Below are positions 45,225 to 54,222 of a stretch of DNA of 64,000 bases, piece by piece. Origin of the DNA: Caryophanales bacterium (GTDB lineage: Bacteria > Bacillota > Bacilli > Bacillales > Bacillaceae_J); assembly GCA_012840465.1 (NCBI GenBank), contig DULJ01000048.1:158184-222183 (forward strand), read 5' to 3'. A model generated the notes under the pieces. That model saw only the letters and a program-made list of their open reading frames with translations, made no database searches and had not been told where the DNA came from. The stretch's first letter is position 1. Every line of letters starts with the position of its first letter. The position numbers and the translations under genes are program-made.

Positions 45225-46627
45225 GTTGTTCTCCTCATATTCTTTTTTAATGCTTCGACCCATGGCATTGATTTTTCATAGCAATCACCGATTTGAAGAA
45301 CTCTTTGATCAGTGAAAGGTTTTCCAATAAGCTGCAGTCCGACCGGAAGTTTTTCTGAAGTAAAACCACAGGCAACAGATAATGAAGGAAAGCCTAGGAT
45401 ATTTGCTAATGGTGTTTTGCCAAGTGTAAACATATTACTAATCGCCATTTCCGGGACCATTGTACCGATTTCAAAAGGCGGTTTGACATTTGTTGGGCCA
45501 ACTAAAGCGTCAATCCCATCCATTTGTTTGATGGTTTCTCTGACAAATTGGTCTCTTCTACGCTGGGCTCGAATGTAGGCGGTTGCTGATACATCGCTAC
45601 CAAATTCAAACCGATACTTCAAGTCATCTCCATATAGATGTCCATATTTTTTCAATAACGGTTCATGAACAGAGAGAACCTCCGATTGAGCGATTGCTTT
45701 TAAAGCGTTAAGTGCATCATCAATTCCCGGTAAATCAATAGGAACAATTTCTGCTCCAAGCACTTCAAGTTGACGGAAAGCTTCGTCAATGCCCCGTCTC
45801 ACATCAGCATCAATTCCTGCGAACATATAAGGTTCATAGAAGCCCAGCTTTATTCCCTTTAAGTCACATAACGAATCATATAAGACTGGAACATTTCTTT
45901 TTACTGATGCCTGATCCTTTTGATCATATCCTTTCATGACCCCCAGCATGATGGCTGCATCCCGTACCGTTCTTGTCATCGGACCTATATGATCCAATGA
46001 CCAGCTAAACGGAAGACAACCCCGTCTGCTAACGACTCCATAGGTTGGCTTGAACCCGACTGTACCGCACATTGCAGCGGGCAATCTTATGGATCCTGCC
46101 GTATCTGAACCGACTGCACCAAAGGCCATTCCTGTTGCAGTAGCCACTGCTGATCCGCCACTTGAGCCTCCGGGAATTCTTTTTACATTCCATGGATTCT
46201 TTGTACTGCCATAATGAGGATTTTCCGTCGTTGCCCCCATGGCAAACTCATGTAGATTGGCCTTACCAATAATAATCGCTCCGGAATCTCTTAGTTTTTG
46301 AACAGCGACTGCATCTTCATCTGGAATCCAATCCTCAAAAATTTTCGATCCGCCTGTCGTTTTAACACCTGCTGTTTGTAAAATGTCCTTGACCGCAATC
46401 GGAAGTCCGTGTAACGGTCCCCTTACCTTATTGTTCATCAGTTCTGCTTCCAATTGCTTTGCCTCAGCCAGTGCCTCTTCCTCCATTACGGTAATAAAAG
46501 CATTGACGTTCGGTTCATGCTTACGAATCTGGTTTAAAGTCATCTGTGTTAGTTCAACAGGTGAAATCTGTTTATTATTTATTGCATTCCCCGCATTTTC
46601 AATTGTTTCAAAAAGAAGTTCATTCAT
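45221..46627 (-). CDS. Amidase signature family hydrolase (GatA-like)
   Basis: A 468-residue amidase. The Ser-cisSer-Lys triad is lysine 80 (GLPIAVKD), serine 156 (PGGSSGGSA) and nucleophile serine 179 (GSDTAGSIRLPAA). The full glycine-serine signature and GFKPTYGVVSRRG follow. As a lone amidase in an aromatic catabolic operon it may hydrolyse an aromatic or ring-cleaved amide. No gatB or gatC lies nearby, so transamidation is unlikely. ATG at 46627 has GAGGA eight bases upstream; the in-frame ATG at 46642 is a weaker choice. Confidence 0.92.
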   Translation of the reverse strand: MNELLFETIENAGNAINNKQISPVELTQMTLNQIRKHEPNVNAFITVMEEEALAEAKQLEAELMNNKVRGPLHGLPIAVKDILQTAGVKTTGGSKIFEDWIPDEDAVAVQKLRDSGAIIIGKANLHEFAMGATTENPHYGSTKNPWNVKRIPGGSSGGSAVATATGMAFGAVGSDTAGSIRLPAAMCGTVGFKPTYGVVSRRGCLPFSWSLDHIGPMTRTVRDAAIMLGVMKGYDQKDQASVKRNVPVLYDSLCDLKGIKLGFYEPYMFAGIDADVRRGIDEAFRQLEVLGAEIVPIDLPGIDDALNALKAIAQSEVLSVHEPLLKKYGHLYGDDLKYRFEFGSDVSATAYIRAQRRRDQFVRETIKQMDGIDALVGPTNVKPPFEIGTMVPEMAISNMFTLGKTPLANILGFPSLSVACGFTSEKLPVGLQLIGKPFTDQRVLQIGDCYEKSMPWVEALKKNMRRTT

Positions 46628-46736
46628 GACTTGTTTCCTCATAACCTTCTAGATTAAAAGTAAAAGCCGGCTCTAGTGTTGCTAATTTTATTTCCTCAAC
46701 GCCTAAAACGGTAGATAGATATTCTTCTAATGTCAT
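46620..46736 (-). CDS. Small open reading frame overlapping the amidase start
   Basis: A frame of 38 residues (55 if the ATG at 46787 is used) reads MTLEEYLSTVLGVEEIKL... and ends eight bases inside the amidase gene. AGGGAAAGAC precedes the inner ATG. Small proteins encoded right before amidases exist as GatC-like partners (for example AtzG with AtzE), but I do not see clear similarity. It may be a small partner or chance sequence. Confidence 0.35.
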   Translation of the reverse strand: MTLEEYLSTVLGVEEIKLATLEPAFTFNLEGYEETSHE

Positions 46737-46866
46737 GTCTTTCCCTGCTTTCTCTATAAATCTATAAAAGGCAATAGGCAACCACATTTCAGCTTATCTA
46801 GTACCAATTAATGTTGAGATAATACTAGAAATGACGGTGTGGTGCCTGATACCTTTTTTTACTTTA

Positions 46867-48156
46867 TTAAGAATTCACTTCTTGCCCATCCTTTTTAAAC
46901 TGGGGCTTCATCGGAAAGGCTTCCTGCCAGGACTTTTTGTTGCTGGCATAAATTCCAGCGCTGTACAGTGTTTTAAGCGAGTTAGAATCCAGTTTGAAGT
47001 TTTCTTCTTTTCCTTCCTGTATCTCCTTTGCCTGCTGAAGCAATAAGCGGCGCATATGAATAATTGGCAAATCACTTGTGCCTAAATGTTCCTTAGAGCG
47101 ATCTACAATCTTTCCCATTGTTTCTGTAGCTGCATGGTCCTGAATAGCGATTCCACGAATTCCCGTGAAGTTTCCTTTTTCTGTTTTTTGCAACTCACGG
47201 TCTTGACCATAATCACTTTCAAAATTGATTTGTTTTCTAAAATGCTCATCCACCTTTATACCGCGACGTTCATGATTGGCCTGTGCATCAATTGGACGGT
47301 TGTGAGAAAATTGGACATCCCAAGTCCATGTACTGTAGTCATCCCTTGGAATGAAAGCATGCCACATCCCATCATCACCATCAAGGCGAGGCGGGAATGT
47401 GTAAAACGGAAAGATATAGTGAATTTCAAAGAAGGCATGTTCTGTCTCACTACCGATTCCTACTCCAATACAGCGCTTTCCATAATTGGTATCCTCTACA
47501 TCCTGTTTAACAGGTGGGTTTCTAACAAGAGGATGGTCAGGGGAAATTCCTAAATCTGAACTTAAAATTCCTTCCCCTACTTCCTGTTTTCCATTTGCTT
47601 TGTGAAGAAACGCAGCATGTACATAATCCAGGTCATTTTCCATTACCTGAGCATAGTTACACTCCTGCCAAACCCGCTCTACCATCACGTAATCATCAGG
47701 CAATCCCATCCAATAAAACTCAGGAAATGCCGGCATCTTCTCCTCTGGTCCCATGTATGTCCAGATCATTCCCTTTACCTCTTTCACCGGATAACTTTTG
47801 ATCTTAACTTTCTGTCTGAACTTCGGATCCCCTTCTTCCGACGGAATTTCCGTACAGTCACCGTTCGTATCGAACTTCCAGCCATGATACATACAGCGTA
47901 AGCCACAACCTTCATTAATACCATAATACATAGATGTTCCGCGGTGTGGACAAGCTTCCTCCATCAAGCCGACTTTCCCTTCCGTATCACGGAAAGCGAT
48001 TAGATCTTCACTTAGCAACTTGATTTTCTGTGGTTTTCCATCACTTTTTAATTCATCTGATTTTAGTGCCGGTATCCAGTATAAGCGAAACAATTCCCCC
48101 ATTGGAGTTCCTGGGCCTGTACGTGTTAATAAATGATTATCTTCTTTTGATAGCAT
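46867..48156 (-). CDS. Rieske aromatic-ring-hydroxylating oxygenase alpha subunit, phthalate 4,5-dioxygenase-like
   Basis: A 429-residue oxygenase. The Rieske [2Fe-2S] ligands are cysteine 69, histidine 71 (ACPHRGTS), cysteine 88 and histidine 91 (RCMYHGW). The mononuclear iron site begins NDLDYVHAAFLH: aspartate 177 bridges and histidines 180 and 185 bind iron. The opening LLTRTGPGTPMGELFRLYWIPAL matches the phthalate 4,5-dioxygenase group, whose members use no beta subunit. It would need a reductase, and none is seen here. Substrates in the group include phthalate, phenoxybenzoate and other aromatic acids. GAGGAGG precedes the ATG. Confidence 0.92.
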   Translation of the reverse strand: MLSKEDNHLLTRTGPGTPMGELFRLYWIPALKSDELKSDGKPQKIKLLSEDLIAFRDTEGKVGLMEEACPHRGTSMYYGINEGCGLRCMYHGWKFDTNGDCTEIPSEEGDPKFRQKVKIKSYPVKEVKGMIWTYMGPEEKMPAFPEFYWMGLPDDYVMVERVWQECNYAQVMENDLDYVHAAFLHKANGKQEVGEGILSSDLGISPDHPLVRNPPVKQDVEDTNYGKRCIGVGIGSETEHAFFEIHYIFPFYTFPPRLDGDDGMWHAFIPRDDYSTWTWDVQFSHNRPIDAQANHERRGIKVDEHFRKQINFESDYGQDRELQKTEKGNFTGIRGIAIQDHAATETMGKIVDRSKEHLGTSDLPIIHMRRLLLQQAKEIQEGKEENFKLDSNSLKTLYSAGIYASNKKSWQEAFPMKPQFKKDGQEVNS

Positions 48157-48319
48157 TTAGATTCCTCCTCAGAATATTTATTCTACTATTTTGAATATTT
48201 TCATTTATGTGTAATTTTATTAGATTCTTCCAATCTTAACTATCTATGATTAAGTCGGAAAATTTAATTTATTTACAACCGAACCATACAGTAAACAAAT
48301 TAAAATGCGGTTTTACGAA

Positions 48320-48370
48320 TCAAAAAATAAACAGGCTGTCCGAAAAGTCTTAAATTGACGTTGGACAGCC
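48320..48370 (-). terminator. Intrinsic terminator of the V4R-PucR regulator gene
   Basis: GGCTGTCC (48334-48341) and GGACAGCC (48363-48370) are perfect 8-base arms with a 21-base loop. On the minus strand they are followed by an A/T stretch rich in T. The regulator stop codon is seven bases before the hairpin. Confidence 0.75.
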
Positions 48371-48376
48371 CGCTAA

Positions 48377-50275
48377 TTAGAGCAAATTAAAGACCATATA
48401 CGTTTGTAGGGCGATTTGAATTTCAAATGTTGACGTTGCCCTCGATAAATTGATATTCATTAATTCTTCAATACGCTGGATCCGATATCTCATTCCACTA
48501 ATGGAAACATTCATTTCTCTTGCTGTCTTATGAAGATTGCATTGATTTTCAATATAATAGAAAAGAGTTCTTAGAAGTTCTGTTGAGCTCTTTTCATCAT
48601 AGGCTTTTAAATCTGAAAGAAACTCATGAGCATATTCTAATAACTCCTCCGGTTTCCGCGCATCCAGCAAGATCATGATATGCCCTAACTCCTCCGCATG
48701 TACGACACTGCTACTAGAATCATTCATTAATCGATTTTTCGCCTTCGCTATTTCAATTGCTTTATTAGCTTCTTTAAAGCGTTTACAATACTGTCCAACA
48801 TCTGTACATTGCTTACTTACTCCTAGATAAATTGGACCTGTATCATGATTCATTCGAACTAATTCATAACAATGCTGGGCAAATTGCTTTATACTTTTCT
48901 TTTTCTTCTCAAGATACTCTATTGGAATTAGGATGGTTGCTTTATTAAGTTTTTCAAGTCTAACAAATGTAGTATGATAATGCGTTTCTTCCCTTGATAA
49001 AAAGTTCATTAATTGTTTTGACGCACTTTTCAGATCTTTGGCATTGTCACAGTTTGAGAATTCAACTGTTAATACATATTGTGGCTGATTAATATTGTAT
49101 CCAAAATAGCAGAATCGGTTGATGATATTGGCCGGATCTGTTTCACCTTTAAAAAGTTCCTCCAGTAAATCTCCCTTCATTCTCACTTCAGTTTGAATAG
49201 CAGTCCGTTCATTTAACATTTTAACGGCACAAATACTTGCGGCCCTCTCTAGAAAGTCTATCTCAGCATCCCCGAATCGGACTCCTTCCCTATAAATTGA
49301 AATAAAGCCGTATACATCATTTTGAATAATAATAGGAGAGATTAGTAAATTTTGATTAGGCCTGACTTCAAATTGCTTGGTTTGTGTCAAAACACGTTTT
49401 GACACCTGTTTTTCAATAAAGTTTTTGATTGCCACCCAATTATACGGCTGGACATGGGGTGGGCTTTCATCAAAGTAATGGGATATGTAATCGAAATATT
49501 GGTTTTGAATCAGTACCGGCATATTTAAGTCTTTCGCTAGTATTTTCGCGAATTCATCCATTCCTTTACCTTGAAGCAGGGCCGATGTCAGGTTCTTAGT
49601 TACCGATGACCCCACATGTAGAATTTCACTTTGTTTCTCGACACGACGATACACAATATCTAGTTCATCAGCAATGTCTTGTTCCTCGTAGTTAATTAAT
49701 TCATCATCAATTTCAGAACCCCATTCTTCCAGTGTTTTTGCAACATAGCAACATTGTTTATCACCTTTTCCTACACATTGTGTCTCTTTAAAAATAACCT
49801 TTTTTCCAAGACATTCACTAGTATAACCTCCTCCATAGCCGATAAGAAAATAACAGATGGGCTCATGGTATAAGGAATAATGTTGTAAATGCTGTTTAGC
49901 TTCATAGGAATCAATCCAGTGCCCAGAAACATCAAAGGTTCCTTTCTCCATATCAACTTTAAAGTGCTCCGGATAAGATAACGCACGTCCACCAATTAGA
50001 TGCATTTTCGAACCTGCCAACAACCACTCTATATCACTTTCCCAGTCCACCATATCTTTTAGCATCCTTGCTTCATTTACTCCGCAATTCCAGCCATAGC
50101 GAAGAAGAAATCTTTTGGCGCGTTGAATACCTAAAGTGTCAATAAGATCCTTCCGTAGGACTCCCCAAGCATCCGTGCTTGAAATAACCATTCTCTTATT
50201 TTGAAAATAATGATCTCCCCCATGATTGATAAAGGAAAAAATATTCGTTAACGTATTCTTTACATTAGAAGTCAA
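48377..50275 (-). CDS. Hybrid regulator: XylR_N and V4R sensor fused to a PucR-type helix-turn-helix
   Basis: A 632-residue regulator. Residues 1-105 look like the aromatic-sensing XylR_N domain and 140-205 like V4R (YFLIGYGGGYTSECLGKKVIF then C-x6-K-x2-C-C). A GAF-like segment follows (about 240-350), then a CdaR-like region and a C-terminal PucR helix-turn-helix (about 575-632: LHKTAREMNVSISGMRYRIQRIEELMNINL). In XylR and DmpR the same sensor is fused to a sigma-54 activator; here the output is PucR-like. A TTG start with AAAGGAG upstream is used. It probably controls the Rieske-amidase-extradiol genes. Confidence 0.85.
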   Translation of the reverse strand: MTSNVKNTLTNIFSFINHGGDHYFQNKRMVISSTDAWGVLRKDLIDTLGIQRAKRFLLRYGWNCGVNEARMLKDMVDWESDIEWLLAGSKMHLIGGRALSYPEHFKVDMEKGTFDVSGHWIDSYEAKQHLQHYSLYHEPICYFLIGYGGGYTSECLGKKVIFKETQCVGKGDKQCCYVAKTLEEWGSEIDDELINYEEQDIADELDIVYRRVEKQSEILHVGSSVTKNLTSALLQGKGMDEFAKILAKDLNMPVLIQNQYFDYISHYFDESPPHVQPYNWVAIKNFIEKQVSKRVLTQTKQFEVRPNQNLLISPIIIQNDVYGFISIYREGVRFGDAEIDFLERAASICAVKMLNERTAIQTEVRMKGDLLEELFKGETDPANIINRFCYFGYNINQPQYVLTVEFSNCDNAKDLKSASKQLMNFLSREETHYHTTFVRLEKLNKATILIPIEYLEKKKKSIKQFAQHCYELVRMNHDTGPIYLGVSKQCTDVGQYCKRFKEANKAIEIAKAKNRLMNDSSSSVVHAEELGHIMILLDARKPEELLEYAHEFLSDLKAYDEKSSTELLRTLFYYIENQCNLHKTAREMNVSISGMRYRIQRIEELMNINLSRATSTFEIQIALQTYMVFNLL

Positions 50276-50498
50276 ATTATCCTACTCCTTTCAGATTTTG
50301 TTTTAAAAAGATTTTCAATATAATAAATTAAAATGTTTAAAAAGTAGCAACAAAGGCACATTAGGTCTGAGAATTTCAAGGAGTTTAGTATTATTGATTC
50401 AATGATAATTCAACTAAATTATACTTGATGGTTGGGACAACATCTATTATTTTTTGTAATATTTATTTAATTTTGATTATTTTAAAATTACCGACCTT

Positions 50499-50539
50499 AA
50501 AAAGAAAACTTGCAACTCATGAGTATAGTTGCAAGTTTT
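50499..50539 (-). terminator. Intrinsic terminator of the flavin monooxygenase gene
   Basis: AAAACTTGCAACT (50505-50517) and AGTTGCAAGTTTT (50527-50539) form a perfect 13-base stem. On the minus strand a T tract follows. The rest of 50276-50498 is AT-rich, with no gene seen; it holds the promoter region of the V4R-PucR gene. Confidence 0.85.
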
Positions 50540-50578
50540 AAATGGCAATTTCAATTAGTTCAGGGTCAATTAGCAGAC

Positions 50579-51703
50579 TTAGATGTAGCCACGAAACGGT
50601 GGTACACCTAGGAATACAGAGCCTGCTCCGTCGTACATGCTTTCGTTGATGAATGCGTGCTGGGACACGACCATCGCATCGCGTAGGTTGTGCTCCAGTG
50701 GGTGCCCATCGTAGATTGCTAATGTGCCAGCGAGCATATAGGCTGACTGCACAACACTTGCACCTTCACGAGCAGCATGTGCGGCTGCCAGGCGCAGCAT
50801 ACTTGTTTGCTCTGCAGAGACACCATCACCCTTTAGAATTGATTCCCAAGCAGCATCAGTCGCCTCGTAGAAGAAGGCACGTGCCGACCTGAGCGAGGCT
50901 TCTGCCTTTGCCACACCGATTCGCAAGTAAGCGCGATCGGCCATCTTTGGTGCACCAGTGATAGTAGAACCTCCTGCCATCTGAATAATTGTATCAAGAG
51001 ATGCACGAGCTATACCAAGATTGACCACCGCCAGGACCTGTGCTGCATAAGCGATAGAAGGATACTGATAGATCGGCTCTTCTATAGTAGGCTTACCACC
51101 ACGGACAAAGGTCCATTCATCGGCAACGAAGGTGTCTTTCACAAGTAAATCATGGCTACCCGTTCCTCGCATCCCGATCACTTCCCAGTTCTCGACAATT
51201 TCCAAGTCATCAGGCGTGAGTACAGCTGTGAGTGGCTTACCGCCTTCCCCGAAACCAATACCGACACCGAGTATATCTGCCCCCATGCAACCACTAGCGA
51301 ATTTCCAAGTACCATTCACACGCCAGCCGCTCTCAACCTTTTCTGCGGGTTGGACCGGAAAAAGACCTCCTGCAAAGGCCACATCCGGTCCATTTGCGTA
51401 AATGCGTGCGAGCGTTTCACGCGGAAGGGCTGCTAGGTAGTTCGAGGCAGAGCCAAAGCTTGCCACCCAGCCGGTGGAGCCGTCAGCCTCGGAGATGACC
51501 TCAATCAATTTAAGGAACTCCGTAGGGGAGAAGCCAGCCCCGCCAAAGCAAAGTGGTGCGTGAGCTCGATAAACTCCCAATTGTTTTAGTCTCTCAATCA
51601 TGTCCCGAGGGACATGTCGCTTCGCTTCAAATTCATCCCGCCTGGCACGGATTTCAGTCAACACCTCGTTGAGCATATTCTTACTTTTCATATCAATAGT
51701 CAT
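50579..51703 (-). CDS. Acyl-CoA-dehydrogenase-fold flavin-dependent monooxygenase (HsaA/DszC-like)
   Basis: A 374-residue protein of the acyl-CoA dehydrogenase superfamily, in the hydroxylase branch that uses reduced flavin (HsaA, DszC and IacA types). It has LCFGGAGFSPTEFLKLIEVISEADGSTGWVASFGS, VNGTWKFASGCMGADILGVG and WEVIGMRGTGSHDLLVKDTFVADEW, but lacks the catalytic glutamate motif of true dehydrogenases near the end. The base composition is clearly richer in G+C than its neighbours and codon choice differs, suggesting recent transfer. It needs a flavin reductase, and none is seen. It has its own terminator and ribosome site (GGAGGA). Confidence 0.85.
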   Translation of the reverse strand: MTIDMKSKNMLNEVLTEIRARRDEFEAKRHVPRDMIERLKQLGVYRAHAPLCFGGAGFSPTEFLKLIEVISEADGSTGWVASFGSASNYLAALPRETLARIYANGPDVAFAGGLFPVQPAEKVESGWRVNGTWKFASGCMGADILGVGIGFGEGGKPLTAVLTPDDLEIVENWEVIGMRGTGSHDLLVKDTFVADEWTFVRGGKPTIEEPIYQYPSIAYAAQVLAVVNLGIARASLDTIIQMAGGSTITGAPKMADRAYLRIGVAKAEASLRSARAFFYEATDAAWESILKGDGVSAEQTSMLRLAAAHAAREGASVVQSAYMLAGTLAIYDGHPLEHNLRDAMVVSQHAFINESMYDGAGSVFLGVPPFRGYI

Positions 51704-51851
51704 AATTCTTTCCTCCCTCTACTTATAGTTTCTATAAACATAGTAAAATATTTAGAAAATTCCAACTATGGCATTTTAGGCTTAAATAGGATAAAAAATT
51801 CAGTATGATTCGTATCATACTTGATTTACAACAAAGAAGGCACCTCAAGAC

Positions 51852-51936
51852 AAAAAAGTGTCTAGCCCCGCTGAACGCAATCCAGTAACCGAGTGAATAG
51901 TTACTAAATTGATTTCTTACGGATCCCAGACACTTT
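51852..51936 (-). terminator. Nested inverted repeat, probable terminator after the second TRAP permease genes
   Basis: On the minus strand AAGTGTCT and AGACACTT arms (51928-51936 and 51856-51863) enclose an inner hairpin, AGTAAC...GTTACT, and are followed by six T residues. It lies 32 bases past the dctM stop. It may be a mobile repeat rather than a plain terminator. Confidence 0.5.
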
Positions 51937-51968
51937 GACTTCGGAGACTATCCTTTCCTGCTAATACT

Positions 51969-53258
51969 TTAGATTAAAAATGTAACAATTTCCGGAAATA
52001 GGATAAGTAATGCTATTAGAATACTATAAGTGACGATAAAATAACCCGTTCCTCTAAAGACCGTTGTAATCGGGATTTCCCTTGATATCCCATGGACAAT
52101 AAAGGCATTAACTCCTACTGGTGGTGTAATTGCACCAAGGCTCGTCACAACACATAGAATAATAGAAAACCAGACCGGATCATATCCAAGCATGATGATA
52201 GCCGGGAAAAAGATTGGAATCGATAGGATTAAGAAGCCTAATGCATCCATAATTGCGCCGCCAATAACAAAGATAAATATGATGGCTATTAGAATAACCA
52301 CTGATGGTACTGCCAAATTACCAACAAACTCCGCAACAACAAACGGAAGCCTTGTTGCTGTAATAAAACGTCCAAAAACGACAGCACCAACTAATAAAAA
52401 TAACACCATCGCGGTTGAACGAATGGTACTATCTAAAGCATCCACAAGACGTTTCCATGTGAATTTCTTCATTGCTATGGTAATGATTAGTGCTCCAAAT
52501 GCACCAAATGCCCCTGATTCTGTTGGTGTAAATAACCCATAAAACAAACCACCGATAACAAAGGCAAATAAAACAAAGATAGGAAGAACGCCTGTTAATG
52601 ACTTAAATTTTTCAATTAAAGGGTATTTGGGTCCAGCTGGTCCTAGATTAGGGTTTTTCTGACAAAGAAAAATAATAGTTAAAATCATTAAGGTTGTCAG
52701 CAGGATTCCCGGCAGAAGAACACCAACAAACAGATCTTTAACAGATTGCTGTGTTTGGATGGCAATAACAATTAGCACCGTACTTGGCGGGATTAATATC
52801 CCAAGTGTTCCGCCTGTAGCTACAGTGCCTGCACTGATTGCCGCATCATATTTATATTTTTTTAATTCAGGCAGAGCGATAGTTCCCATCGTTGCAGCCG
52901 TCGCTGTGTTGGAGCCGCAAATGGCGGAAAAGCCAGCACTTGCCAAAATGGTCGTACTTGCCATACCGCCTTTAAACTGCCCCAGCCATTTATAAGCCGC
53001 ATCAAATAAATTTTGGGTGATGCCGGAACGGAAAATAATTTCCCCCATAAATACATACAATGGAATAATGGCCAAAGTATAACTAGAAAATTGCCCCCAG
53101 ATATCAGAGCTAAGTACATTTAAAGCAGCACTTTTCCCCATAAATAAGAATAATCCGACAAATCCGGTTATAAACATCGCAAAGCTAACGGGCATTCGCA
53201 GAAAAATAGCAACTAATAAAGTAATGATACCGATTAACCCCATACTAGTTGGATCCAT
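51969..53258 (-). CDS. dctM: TRAP transporter large permease (DctM)
   Basis: A 429-residue polytopic permease, with SSTILASAGFSAICGSNTATAATMGTIALPELKKYKYD and LGILIPPSTVLIVIAIQT loops and TPTESGAFGAFGALI, as in DctM. It overlaps the small permease gene by 14 bases, a common arrangement. The matching binding protein may be the one at 56106-57167; the adjacent dctP copy is decayed (53913-54020). Confidence 0.93.
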   Translation of the reverse strand: MDPTSMGLIGIITLLVAIFLRMPVSFAMFITGFVGLFLFMGKSAALNVLSSDIWGQFSSYTLAIIPLYVFMGEIIFRSGITQNLFDAAYKWLGQFKGGMASTTILASAGFSAICGSNTATAATMGTIALPELKKYKYDAAISAGTVATGGTLGILIPPSTVLIVIAIQTQQSVKDLFVGVLLPGILLTTLMILTIIFLCQKNPNLGPAGPKYPLIEKFKSLTGVLPIFVLFAFVIGGLFYGLFTPTESGAFGAFGALIITIAMKKFTWKRLVDALDSTIRSTAMVLFLLVGAVVFGRFITATRLPFVVAEFVGNLAVPSVVILIAIIFIFVIGGAIMDALGFLILSIPIFFPAIIMLGYDPVWFSIILCVVTSLGAITPPVGVNAFIVHGISREIPITTVFRGTGYFIVTYSILIALLILFPEIVTFLI

Positions 53259-53814
53259 TAGATTCTCCCCCTTTGAATTCAGATATTAGGTCTTTCAGAA
53301 GAACTAACACAAATATTAAAAATCCAAGCGCAGAAAAAATGACAAATGGGTAATATATGATCCCTAAGGTTTGTGAGACGTTACGATTGGCAGATAATGA
53401 AAAAGCATATTGAATTAGCTGCCAGCCAACGATACTAAAGAAGCCAAGAGAAAGAAAAACAACAATAATTCTTAGCACCCTTTGCAGACCTTTAGGAAAT
53501 TTCGCGACAAGCAAATCAATATCCACGTGGCTACGATGAATTTGCGCGTAACCAAGTGCAAAAGAAATTGAAATGGCAGCCAGCCAACCGACAATTTCAG
53601 TTGTTCCTAAAATTGGGGTTGAAAAGGATCGTTTAATCCCATTAATTACAATAAGCAGCATCATCGCTATAATAGCGCTTCCAGAAATCCAAGCAAAAAC
53701 TTTACTAACCTTTAGGGTAAATTTTTCAAACAGACCCATTCTTGCTTCATTTTTTTTTACATTTAGAGTCATCGATTCTTTGCCTGTTGTTAACTCTGTC
53801 ACTTCAGTCATCAT
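53245..53814 (-). CDS. dctQ: TRAP transporter small permease (DctQ)
   Basis: A 189-residue protein with a hydrophilic leader and four helices: VFAWISGSAIIAMMLLIVINGIKRSF, GWLAAISISFALGYAQIHRSHVDIDLL, VLRIIVVFLSLGFFSIVGWQLIQYAF and IIYYPFVIFSALGFLIFVLVLL. HVDIDLL is the usual DctQ loop. ATG at 53814 has GAGGTGG upstream; a second ATG follows immediately. It overlaps dctM. Confidence 0.88.
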   Translation of the reverse strand: MMTEVTELTTGKESMTLNVKKNEARMGLFEKFTLKVSKVFAWISGSAIIAMMLLIVINGIKRSFSTPILGTTEIVGWLAAISISFALGYAQIHRSHVDIDLLVAKFPKGLQRVLRIIVVFLSLGFFSIVGWQLIQYAFSLSANRNVSQTLGIIYYPFVIFSALGFLIFVLVLLKDLISEFKGGESNGSN

Positions 53815-53912
53815 ATATTCCACCTCATAAGATCCATTTAATAATCTACTCATAGCGTATAAAATGATCACCCCCAATGAAAACGTCATCGGGAGTCATT
53901 ATTTTTTTGTTT

Positions 53913-54020
53913 CTATTGATTCAGATTGTATTTTTCAACAAGTTCCTTCAAGCGATCATGTTATTTAAATAATCACCGGTAAAATCAATTATTTCGGTGT
54001 TTAATGCCCGCCATTTTCAT
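53913..54020 (-). pseudogene. Decayed copy of an iacB-like start joined to dctP fragments
   Basis: On the minus strand a ribosome site and ATG encode MAGIKH, as at the start of the iacB-like gene at 57546; 16 of 18 bases agree and both differences are synonymous. At the same place another frame reads LNTEIIDFTGDYLNN, homologous to LNAEMTTFTGEYFDN of the intact DctP. After a deletion comes DRLKELVEKYNLNQ and a stop, matching the DctP C terminus. So this short stretch holds debris of an iacB-like/dctP pair, directly upstream of dctQ-dctM. Confidence 0.75.
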
Positions 54021-54177
54021 TTCCCCCTTTTTCCAGTACTCAGAATTTTCACTCCACAACATAACCAGTTTAAATTGACCAAGTTAATTAATATCATTAG
54101 CATAGTGTTTGTGTTAAGGTATTCTGCAACCATTGCGAGTTAATTATTTTCATTTGCCAATTAGTATGACAAAAGTG

Positions 54178-54206
54178 GCCTGCAACTTATTAATTAGCTT
54201 GCAGGC
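54178..54206 (-). terminator. Hairpin terminator near the class II aldolase gene
   Basis: GCCTGCAA and TTGCAGGC form an 8-base stem (54178-54185 with 54199-54206). T residues follow on the plus strand, and CACTTTT on the minus strand. The stem resembles the hairpin at 61534-61568. Confidence 0.6.
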
Positions 54207-54222
54207 TTTTTAATCGAGATAG

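Noticed and set aside
46841..46866. GGTGT...ATACC hairpin with a T tract on the plus strand
   Set aside because: The stem is short, has a G-T pair, and points the wrong way for the minus-strand Rieske gene; there is no plus-strand gene before it.
47086..47553. 155-residue plus-strand frame inside the Rieske gene
   Set aside because: It is fully antisense to a clear oxygenase gene and has no independent features.
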